Position numbers and translations under genes: made by a program | Notes under the pieces: generated by a model | What the model saw: the letters and a program-made list of their open reading frames with translations, nothing else | Database searches by the model: none | Told to the model about the DNA's origin: nothing | Shown: piece after piece, positions 8,765 to 16,462 of the stretch | How the letters are laid out: each line of letters starts with the position of its first letter | Numbering within the stretch: position 1 is the first letter of the stretch | NCBI GenBank assembly: GCA_017381365.1 | Contig: JAFOCI010000091.1 | Coordinates: forward strand, 1 to 48,109 | Direction of reading: 5' to 3' | Origin: Treponema sp. | GTDB taxonomy: Bacteria > Spirochaetota > Spirochaetia > Treponematales > Treponemataceae | Length of the DNA stretch: 48,109 bases

Positions 8765-10447
8765 ATGATGTTTTATTTTAATGAAAGCGATATAGAAAAA
8801 AAATTAGATGAATTAATTGCCTCAAAATTTGAAACTGAAGTTACAGAGTTCAAAGAAGCAAAAAATTCTTTCTCTTTTGATGAGTTAGGACGATATTTTT
8901 CTGCTCTTAGTAATGAGGCAAATCTTCATAATAAGGAATGTGCCTGGTTAGTTTTTGGTGTAGAAGATAAAAATCACATCATTGTTGGAACAAGTTATAG
9001 AACCAACGACAAAGACCTTAATAGTTTAAAAGAAGAGATTGCTAAACAAACAACAGAAAATCTTTCGTTTATTGAAATTTATAAATGCTATAGAAAAGAT
9101 CCCGAAGGGAAAGATAAAAGAATTCTGCTTTTTCAAATACCAGCGGCCCCAAAAGGAATTCCTATTGCATTTAAGAGAATGTACTATGGTCGCGATGGAG
9201 AGTCCCTTGTCGGTTTAGGTATAGAAGAAATTGAACGAATAAGAGCTCAAAGTAAATCAGTTGACTGGAGTGCAAAAGTAATTGAATCTGCAACTCTAGA
9301 TGATTTAGATCCAGCGGCTATAAAATTCGCAAGAGAACTTTACATTAAGAAAAATCCACGTTTAGAAAATGAAGTTCCAAGTTGGGATGATATTACTTTT
9401 CTAAATAAAGCAAAAATTCTTATTAATGGCAAAATTACAAATACAGCAATAATACTCTTAGGTAAGCCTGAATCAGAACATTACATAAATCCTGCAACCA
9501 GCACAATTACATGGATTTTAAAAGATAAAGATGGAATCGAAAAAGACTATGAGCATTTTACTTGCCCGTTACTTTTTTCAATAGACGAAGTTTATAAAAA
9601 AGTCAGAAACATTAAGTACCGTTATATTGCAGAAGGAACACTTTTCCCGGATGAAGTACAACAATATGACCCATATACAATACGTGAGGCCTTAAATAAC
9701 TGCATTGCACATCAGGACTACACATTAGGCGGAAAAATAATTCTTGTAGAAAAAGAAGATGGAGAATTGATTTTCTCTAATTCTGGAGATTTTATTCCAA
9801 GTTCTGTTGAAGACGTTATTAAATCTGATGCACCTGAAAACAGATATCGCAATTCCTTCCTTGCAAATGCAATGGTAAATCTTAATATGATTGATACCAT
9901 AGGAAGTGGTATAAAACGCCTTTTCAATATTCAAAGAAATAAGTTTTTCCCATTACCAGAATATGATTTATCAGATCACAAGGTAAAAGTTACAATAACC
10001 GGTAAGGTGTTAGATTTAAATTATGCAAGAAAACTTGCAGTAGATAAATCATTATCTCTTTTTGAAATTATGCTTCTGGACAAGGTACAAAAGCATAAGA
10101 AGCTTTCAAGTGAAGAATATAAGCTTCTAAAAGAAAAAAGTCTTATAGAAGGAAAACGAAGCAATTATTTTATTTCTTCAACAGTAGCTGAAAAAACAAA
10201 CCAGAAATCAGACTATATGAAACTTCGTGGAATAAATGATGAATATTGTAAAAAAATCATTATTGATTATATCAAGGAATTTAAAACAGCAAAGAAGTCT
10301 GATATAGAAGAAACATTGCTTGAAAAATTAGGTGATTCTATGACACAAGTTCAAAAGAAAAATAAGATAAAGAATATTCTTCAAAGCTTAAGGCGAGATG
10401 GAATTATAGAACCACAAGGTAAAGAGTGGATATTATGCAAAAAATAA
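8765..10447 (+). CDS. AlbA_2 / HATPase_c_4 DNA-binding ATPase-like protein, BREX-associated
   Basis: A 560-residue protein with three recognisable parts. Residues 10-140 form a Schlafen-type AlbA_2 domain (EVTEFKEAKNSFSFDELGRYFSALSNEAN and WLVFGVED). Residues about 300-410 form a GHKL-like HATPase_c_4 module (REALNNCIAHQDYT, LIFSNSGDFIP, GSGIKRLF). The C-terminus is a winged-helix-like segment (NKIKNILQSLRRDGIIEPQGKEW). Proteins of this design are usually called RecG-like or transcriptional regulators and recur inside BREX loci between brxC and pglX. It begins 13 nt after brxC, with GAAGGAAA as ribosome site. The striking palindrome directly after its stop is a candidate target. Whether it regulates the operon or acts in defence cannot be decided from sequence. 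Confidence 0.85.
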   Translation: MMFYFNESDIEKKLDELIASKFETEVTEFKEAKNSFSFDELGRYFSALSNEANLHNKECAWLVFGVEDKNHIIVGTSYRTNDKDLNSLKEEIAKQTTENLSFIEIYKCYRKDPEGKDKRILLFQIPAAPKGIPIAFKRMYYGRDGESLVGLGIEEIERIRAQSKSVDWSAKVIESATLDDLDPAAIKFARELYIKKNPRLENEVPSWDDITFLNKAKILINGKITNTAIILLGKPESEHYINPATSTITWILKDKDGIEKDYEHFTCPLLFSIDEVYKKVRNIKYRYIAEGTLFPDEVQQYDPYTIREALNNCIAHQDYTLGGKIILVEKEDGELIFSNSGDFIPSSVEDVIKSDAPENRYRNSFLANAMVNLNMIDTIGSGIKRLFNIQRNKFFPLPEYDLSDHKVKVTITGKVLDLNYARKLAVDKSLSLFEIMLLDKVQKHKKLSSEEYKLLKEKSLIEGKRSNYFISSTVAEKTNQKSDYMKLRGINDEYCKKIIIDYIKEFKTAKKSDIEETLLEKLGDSMTQVQKKNKIKNILQSLRRDGIIEPQGKEWILCKK

Positions 10448-10508
10448 AATGTCTAAAAATGTCTAAGAACAGATAAAATCTTCCGGATTTAGACATTTTT
10501 AGACATTT
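10447..10508. promoter_or_regulatory. Perfect 20-bp inverted repeat built from tandem 10-mers, upstream of pglX
   Basis: The left arm (10447-10466) is two tandem copies of AAATGTCTAA. The right arm (10489-10508) is two tandem copies of TTAGACATTT. Arms are perfectly complementary, with a 22-nt spacer. Repeat units one helical turn apart suggest cooperative binding by a dimeric regulator on one DNA face. TTCCGGAT also occurs twice, at 10481 and 10507. The left arm begins at the last base of the preceding stop codon, and the right arm lies 46 nt before the pglX ATG. It lacks a T-tract directly after the stem, so it is less like a terminator than an operator, or an mRNA hairpin controlling pglX. 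Confidence 0.65.
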
Positions 10509-10554
10509 CCGGATAAAAAAGGATAAATATAAACGGTAACGGAGACCATATAGA

Positions 10555-13500
10555 ATGAACAAAACGCTTATAAAGAACTTTGCAATTGATGCTCGTGTAC
10601 GCCTGATTCAGATGGCGATTGATAACGCAGGTCTTGTTGGCGTTACAAAAGATAAAATTACTGAAGCTGTACAGAAAGGTGCAGATTTTGAAATTTATAA
10701 AACTGCTGCCGGAACTGACTATACCATTACTGGAAAAAAAATTAAGCAAAGAAAGAATCTTGCTGAGCGTATAAATAAAATCGGCTTTGAGCAGGTTATG
10801 GAAGAAACAGCATACACTTGGTTCAACCGAATTATTGCTATCCGTTACATGGAAGTGAACGATTATCTTCCAACCCGTGTTCGAGTTCTTTCCAGCGAAA
10901 CTGCCGGTAAAAAAGAGCCTGATATTATTACAATGGCTCCGGACAATGTAGATTTGAATTTTAGCTCTAGCGAAAAAGAATTAATTCGAGACTTAAAAGC
11001 AAAACAGAAGATGGATGAAGCATTCCAGATTCTCTTTATTAAGCAATGTAATGAGCTGAACAAAGAGCTTCCAAAACTGTTTGAAAAAACTTCTGGCGGT
11101 GCACTTGATTATACAGAACTTTTGTTCAGTTTAAGTTTTATTCAATCAGATGGAGTTGTTGCCCGCCTTCTTGAAATTGAAGAAGAAGATTTTAAAGACC
11201 AGGTACAGATTATTGGCTGGATGTATCAGTATTACAATACAGAACTCAAGGATGATACTTTTGCGAAGCTCAAGAAAAATGTAAAGATTACAAAAGAGCG
11301 CATTCCTGCTGCAACCCAGCTTTTTACACCAGACTGGATAGTGCGTTACATGGTAGAAAACTCTCTTGGCCGTTTATATGCACAGAACCAAAAGACAATG
11401 GATGAAAAAACTGTCGCTGACTCAATGGGCTGGAAATATTATCTTCCACAGGCAGAGCAGATAGAAGAAGTTCAGAAACAGCTTGATGCCATAAAACTAG
11501 AACAGCAAAAAAATGGTGCATTCAATCTTGAAACAATAAAAGTTCTGGATCCTTGTATGGGGTCGGGACACATTCTTGTTTATGCATTTGATATTTTGAT
11601 TCAGATGTATAAAAATGCAGGATACAATGAACGCGATGCTGCTCAGAAAATAATGCAGAACAATATCTTTGGTCTTGATATTGATGATCGTGCTGCACAG
11701 CTTGCATATTTTGCCTTGATGATGAAAGGTCGTCAGTATGACAGAAGATTCTTTGAACGTGGAGTAAGTCCAAAAGTTTATGCAATTCAGGAATCAAACG
11801 GAATCAGTGAGATTTCCCTGGAAAAAGCTATAAACGCTTCTTGTAATGCAGAACCGACACGTCATGCTGAACTTGTTTCAGCATCTCTTTCTACCGCTAA
11901 ATACATTATTCAAACTTTCAAAGACGCAAAAGAATACGGCTCTATTATAAATGTAGAAAAGCGTGATTATGATTCCCTTAAAAATAATCTTACAGCATGG
12001 AAAGAAAATCACGAGGCCACTTTTGAAAACGTACTTGTAGAAAGCGATTTGGATGACCTTTTGCCTTTGATTGAAATTGCAAAAGTGATGAGCGAAAAAT
12101 ATGATGTGGTCGTAACCAATCCGCCGTATATGGGACATTCAGGAATGTCTGTAAAGTTATCTTCATTTGCAAAAAAAAGATACCCTGATAGTAAAAATGA
12201 TTTGTTTTCTATTTTTATAGAAAAAGGTTTTTTGTTATTAAAGCAAAATGGATATTTAGCATATATTACAATGCAAGGATGGATGTTTTTATCATCGTAT
12301 ACAAAATTGCGTAAAAAACTCGTAGATAAACATATATTATCTTTATTACAAATAGGTTTTAATAGTTTTCCTGGGATGAATTCTCAAATTGCACATGCTG
12401 CATCATTTATTATTCAAAATAATTCGCTTTCTAATTTTATTGGTCAATATTTTAATCTTAATACTGATAAAACAACAGATGATAAAGAATTGGTATTTCA
12501 ACAAAAATTGAAAAACAATGATTATTTTTTAGTAAAACCCGATACTTTCAAAAGTTTGCCAAATTATAATTTTGCTTATTGGATTAGTAAGCAACTACTT
12601 AACGTTTTTTCTAATAAAAAAATGGAAGATTATTCAACAGTAACAAATGGAATGTTTACCTGTAATAATAATCTTTTTTTGCGTATTTGGTCAGAAATAG
12701 ATATTACTAAATTCTTTAAAAGATGTTCATCAAAAATTGAAAGTTGTAAAGAAGATAAGAAATGGTATCCATATAATAAAGGTGGTGATTATCGTAGATG
12801 GTATGGAAATCATGAATTTGTTATAAATTTTGCTCATTTTGGTGAGGAAGTTGCAAAATATAGAACTGAAAATGGACAATCTTCGACATTTCCAGGACAA
12901 GACTTTTATTTTAAAGAAAGTCTTTCATGGTCATTTATTAGCACATCAAGTTTTGCAATTCGTTATTATCCTGAAGGTTTCGTTTTTGATATCGCGGGTT
13001 CATCAATATTTTTAAATATTAAAGAAAATCAAAAATACTTTTTAGGATTATTATCTAGCAGTGTTGTTTTGAATATTTTAAATTTATTAAATCCAACAAT
13101 AAATTATCAAGCTGGAGATGTAAGATCAATACCAGTGATTATCACTAATGAGAGAGTTGTAAAAGAGAAAGTCTCTGAATTAGTTGACAAAAATATAAAT
13201 TATTCAAAAACAGATTGGGATTCATTTGAAACATCTTGGGATTTTGTGAAGCATCCGTTGTTGCCTGTGGTTTCGACAAGCTCAACCACCGAATTATTCA
13301 AAGACGCCTCAGCAAATTCAATTCTCATTTCTGACTGTTATGCAAAATGGGAAAAAGAATGTTCAGAGCGTTTTGCAACTCTCAAATCAAATGAAGAAGA
13401 ACTCAACCGTATCTTCATAGAAATCTACGGCTTGCAGGAAGAACTTACACCTGATGTAGCAGAAAAAGACGTTACGGTGCGCCGTGCAGACTTGCATAGG

Positions 13501-14271
13501 GAAATAAAATCCCTCATAAGCTACTCTGTGGGCTGCATGTTCGGTCGCTATTCATTGTACAAAGAAGGACTTGCTTATGCTGGAGGTGTTATGAGCGATA
13601 CATATCACGACTTTTGGCCAGAAGGCAGTGCTTTTACCCCAGATGCAGACAATGTAATTCCAGTAACAGACGAAGCATATTTCACTGACGACATTGTAAC
13701 CCGCTTTGTAGAATTTGTTCGTCAGGTATACGGAGAATCAACTCTGGAAGAAAACCTTAGATTTATTGCAGAAAGCCTTCCTAACAAAGGCGACACACCA
13801 AAAGAAGTAATCCGTTCATATTTCTTAAACGACTTCTACAAAGACCACTGCAAAATCTACCAGAAACGCCCAATCTACTGGATGTTCGACAGCGGCAAAG
13901 AAAACGGTTTTAAGGCTTTGATTTATATGCACCGCTATGACAATCAGACATTGGCTCGTGTCCGCACAGATTACCTGCACAAACTCCAAACAATGTACGA
14001 AGCAGCATTAGTTCAGTGCAAACAGATTGCAGAAAATCCAGCCACAGCCGCCCGTGACAAAGCCATTGTCATAAAACGCATCTCAAAAATTACCAAACAG
14101 CTGGAAGAAACAAAACTATATGACCAGGCTTTAGGTCACATTGCCAGTCAGTACATCGATATTGATTTAGACGACGGCGTAAACGTAAACTATGAAAAGT
14201 TCCAGGGAGTGCAGGTTGCACGAGAGGGACAAAAAGCAATAAAGATTGATTTGCTGGCTAAGAGGGGATAG
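10555..14271 (+). CDS. pglX: BREX type 1 adenine-specific DNA methyltransferase PglX
   Basis: A 1238-residue N6-adenine methyltransferase that marks the host's BREX site so that self DNA is spared. Motif I (AdoMet binding) is LDPCMGSGHILVYAFDIL at about residues 331-348. Motif IV is VVTNPPYMG (NPPY at 522-525). The N-terminal 300 residues are the helical domain of the family and the C-terminal 300 are also conserved. The middle (about 530-900) is the target recognition region and is visibly more AT-rich than either side. Two short palindromic repeats are read in frame, giving RHAELVSAS (about 435-443) before motif IV and VVSTSSTT (about 905-912) after the recognition region. The ribosome site GGAG is 10 nt upstream. 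The reading frame is open throughout, so the enzyme should be functional. Confidence 0.95.
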   Translation: MNKTLIKNFAIDARVRLIQMAIDNAGLVGVTKDKITEAVQKGADFEIYKTAAGTDYTITGKKIKQRKNLAERINKIGFEQVMEETAYTWFNRIIAIRYMEVNDYLPTRVRVLSSETAGKKEPDIITMAPDNVDLNFSSSEKELIRDLKAKQKMDEAFQILFIKQCNELNKELPKLFEKTSGGALDYTELLFSLSFIQSDGVVARLLEIEEEDFKDQVQIIGWMYQYYNTELKDDTFAKLKKNVKITKERIPAATQLFTPDWIVRYMVENSLGRLYAQNQKTMDEKTVADSMGWKYYLPQAEQIEEVQKQLDAIKLEQQKNGAFNLETIKVLDPCMGSGHILVYAFDILIQMYKNAGYNERDAAQKIMQNNIFGLDIDDRAAQLAYFALMMKGRQYDRRFFERGVSPKVYAIQESNGISEISLEKAINASCNAEPTRHAELVSASLSTAKYIIQTFKDAKEYGSIINVEKRDYDSLKNNLTAWKENHEATFENVLVESDLDDLLPLIEIAKVMSEKYDVVVTNPPYMGHSGMSVKLSSFAKKRYPDSKNDLFSIFIEKGFLLLKQNGYLAYITMQGWMFLSSYTKLRKKLVDKHILSLLQIGFNSFPGMNSQIAHAASFIIQNNSLSNFIGQYFNLNTDKTTDDKELVFQQKLKNNDYFLVKPDTFKSLPNYNFAYWISKQLLNVFSNKKMEDYSTVTNGMFTCNNNLFLRIWSEIDITKFFKRCSSKIESCKEDKKWYPYNKGGDYRRWYGNHEFVINFAHFGEEVAKYRTENGQSSTFPGQDFYFKESLSWSFISTSSFAIRYYPEGFVFDIAGSSIFLNIKENQKYFLGLLSSSVVLNILNLLNPTINYQAGDVRSIPVIITNERVVKEKVSELVDKNINYSKTDWDSFETSWDFVKHPLLPVVSTSSTTELFKDASANSILISDCYAKWEKECSERFATLKSNEEELNRIFIEIYGLQEELTPDVAEKDVTVRRADLHREIKSLISYSVGCMFGRYSLYKEGLAYAGGVMSDTYHDFWPEGSAFTPDADNVIPVTDEAYFTDDIVTRFVEFVRQVYGESTLEENLRFIAESLPNKGDTPKEVIRSYFLNDFYKDHCKIYQKRPIYWMFDSGKENGFKALIYMHRYDNQTLARVRTDYLHKLQTMYEAALVQCKQIAENPATAARDKAIVIKRISKITKQLEETKLYDQALGHIASQYIDIDLDDGVNVNYEKFQGVQVAREGQKAIKIDLLAKRG
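11861..11885. repeat. Short palindromic repeat read in frame within pglX (encodes HAELVSAS)
   Basis: ATGCTGAA (11864-11871) and TTCAGCAT (11877-11884) are perfectly complementary around a 5-nt loop, and the frame through them reads RHAELVSAS. From general knowledge, this peptide turns up in many unrelated bacterial proteins because it is the translation of a widely dispersed palindromic repeat. Its position is between AdoMet motif I and the NPPY motif. Confidence 0.6.
13267..13289. repeat. Second palindromic repeat read in frame within pglX (encodes VVSTSSTT)
   Basis: GTGGTT (13267-13272) and AACCAC (13284-13289) flank TCGACAAGCTC. The same core, GGTGGTTTCGA...CTCAACCACC, appears in intergenic DNA at 24893-24917 and 32438-32464 of this window, so this is a dispersed repeat that landed in coding sequence without breaking the frame. 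It lies exactly where the AT-rich recognition region of pglX gives way to the conserved C-terminal part. Confidence 0.6.
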
Positions 14272-14274
14272 AAA

Positions 14275-16452
14275 ATGAAAAAAATAGTTTTTAATAAATT
14301 AAAAAAAGGAAATATTCTGCGACCAGAATTTGAATCATTATCTGAGAATAATCAGTTGGATTTTCAGAATCATAATAATGTTATTTTATATGCTCCTAAC
14401 GGAACTGGAAAAACAACTTTTGCAAACATTCTAAGAGGAGACGATAATTGCGAATTAAATATTCAAATTGATGATGAACATATAGATTCTAAAGAGGCAA
14501 TAAACAAACGTATTCATGTTATATCTGATCAGATTTCTCGACATGTCATTGAAGGTGCAACCGATGAATATATTTTAGGTGAAAATATCGCATTGGAAAG
14601 AAAAAAGAAGGCTGAATATGAAAGAGAATTAGAACAATTTATTGAGAATATTCAAAATCTCTTGAAAAATGAATTTGGAATTACTAAAACAACTGCTTGT
14701 TTTTATAATATTATTTCTGATGATACTTTTAAGGAAATCATAAAGACTCTTGCAAAAAAGGGTGCAAAAATAACAGACATAAATATTCCAGAAATGTTTG
14801 GATGTTTTAAAATTTTACAGAATCAGGACACATCTACTTTTGATGAACAAAAACTTAATTTCTTGAAAAATGATTTGAGTGATAAAATAAAAGACTCTCT
14901 TACAGAAACAATTATAAATTTTAAGATTGAAAAACTGGTAAAAAATGAAAATGTAAAAATTATCGATGAGAATCTTGATTCCATACCAATTTTGCAAAAG
15001 TATAAGCACATCAATAGATGTATTGTTTGTGAAACAGAGAATATTGAACCTGAAAATTTAATAAAATCAAAAACTAAAAAAGAAGAAACTGTAAAAGCTG
15101 CTCTTAATGAAAAGGAAAAAGACTTATTAGAAAGGATTACAAAAAAATTACAAGGAGATGACCCTTTTTCTATTCGTACTATCATATTCAATTTGATAGA
15201 AACGGAAGATTTAACAGTATTTGATCAATTAAAGAAAGAACTTGAACTTTATAAGACAGGATTATACAAATCACTCTGCAATAGGGTAAAAGAATTATTT
15301 GAAAAATCAAGTTTAGAAAAACTATATAAAGAATATTCTGATATGCTTTCAAAAAAACTAGAATTAAAAGCAGAGGATGAATTACTGATAAAAGATATTA
15401 TTGCTAATAATATTGGCAAAGAGGTTGAATTAATAAGAGACTCTGAAAAAAACATAATAATAAAACTAAACAATAAAAGTATTTTAGGTACCGAGTTAGT
15501 AAATCTTGAACTAAGTACAGGTGAAACAAATTTCCTATCCCTTTCATTTGAACTATTGAAAGCAAAACACGTAAGCCAAGATATAGTTTTAATAGATGAT
15601 CCTATATCAAGTTTTGATTCAATTTACAAGAATAAGATTGTTTATTGTATTTTAAAGATATTAGATAAAAAATCCAAAATATTGCTAACACACAATCTTG
15701 ATATGGTGAGACTTCTTGATTGTCAATTAACAAATTGTTTTAATTTGTATTTATTATCTAACGATGATGCCTATGGTTTTATTTCCGTCGAAAAAGAAGA
15801 AAAAGAATTACTTCTGTATTTTGATAAATTATTGGATTTGCTTCGAAGTAATGAAATCGAGACAGAAATAATTGATAAAAGAAATTATATCTTATCTTTA
15901 GTTCCATTTATGAGAGCTTTAATTAAAATTTTAGGGGTGAAAGAGCCTGGAATAGGATATAAACAAAAACTAACAAACATTATGCATGGTTATTCTAACG
16001 AAATAGAAGATTTAATACCAATATATAATTTTATTTTTAATAAAAGTGAAATTGGTACTATGATGATAGGCGTCAATGATATTTTGTCATTAAATTTAGA
16101 TTCAATCCAAATTATGAAGACTGAAAAGTATCCTTTGCTTGAGAAAACATTACGACATACTCTAACATACTTATTCTTGCGCCTGAAAGTTGAGAAAAGC
16201 CTTTGCGATAAATTCCCGGCAGAAACAAGAAATTGTGAATTGTTAGGTGAAATAATAAATAAAGCTTTAAAGCATTCAAAATACATGCAACTTAGAGCCA
16301 AATTGTCTTCCGAAAAAACTTTATTAAATGAGTTTAATCATTATGAAGGAAATTTTAATTTATTCCAGCCAGCAATTGATATTACTGAATCAAAGCTAAA
16401 GAAAGAAACAAAAGAAATCCTTGATATTATTACTCAGATAGGAACTATGTAG
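14275..16452 (+). CDS. RloC/PrrC-like AAA_13 ATPase with CxxC zinc-hook motif, inserted in the BREX operon
   Basis: A 725-residue ABC/SMC-like ATPase. Walker A is YAPNGTGKTTF (about residues 40-50). The signature is LSTGETNFLSLSFELLKA in place of LSGGQ. Walker B is IVLIDDPISSFDS and the switch is LLTHN, all in the style of the AAA_13 family that includes the anticodon nucleases PrrC and RloC. Two helical segments flank CIVC (residues 249-252), like the Rad50/RloC zinc hook. The C-terminal 200 residues include MRALIKIL (546-553) and MHGYS (H571), roughly where the nuclease Arg-Glu-His set would be, but I cannot align a full triad. It starts 3 nt after pglX with AGAGGGG as ribosome site, and is distinctly AT-richer than its neighbours, which suggests later acquisition. 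Confidence 0.8.
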   Translation: MKKIVFNKLKKGNILRPEFESLSENNQLDFQNHNNVILYAPNGTGKTTFANILRGDDNCELNIQIDDEHIDSKEAINKRIHVISDQISRHVIEGATDEYILGENIALERKKKAEYERELEQFIENIQNLLKNEFGITKTTACFYNIISDDTFKEIIKTLAKKGAKITDINIPEMFGCFKILQNQDTSTFDEQKLNFLKNDLSDKIKDSLTETIINFKIEKLVKNENVKIIDENLDSIPILQKYKHINRCIVCETENIEPENLIKSKTKKEETVKAALNEKEKDLLERITKKLQGDDPFSIRTIIFNLIETEDLTVFDQLKKELELYKTGLYKSLCNRVKELFEKSSLEKLYKEYSDMLSKKLELKAEDELLIKDIIANNIGKEVELIRDSEKNIIIKLNNKSILGTELVNLELSTGETNFLSLSFELLKAKHVSQDIVLIDDPISSFDSIYKNKIVYCILKILDKKSKILLTHNLDMVRLLDCQLTNCFNLYLLSNDDAYGFISVEKEEKELLLYFDKLLDLLRSNEIETEIIDKRNYILSLVPFMRALIKILGVKEPGIGYKQKLTNIMHGYSNEIEDLIPIYNFIFNKSEIGTMMIGVNDILSLNLDSIQIMKTEKYPLLEKTLRHTLTYLFLRLKVEKSLCDKFPAETRNCELLGEIINKALKHSKYMQLRAKLSSEKTLLNEFNHYEGNFNLFQPAIDITESKLKKETKEILDIITQIGTM

Positions 16453-16462
16453 GAAATAAAAG

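Noticed and set aside
10447..10508. The tandem 10-mers as a minimal CRISPR array
   Set aside because: The repeats are directly tandem without spacers, in mirrored arms, and no cas gene is nearby.
11861..13289. The two repeats in pglX as a diversity-generating retroelement or phase-variable simple repeat
   Set aside because: No reverse transcriptase or template repeat is present. The repeats are not slippage-prone tracts; they are single palindromes.
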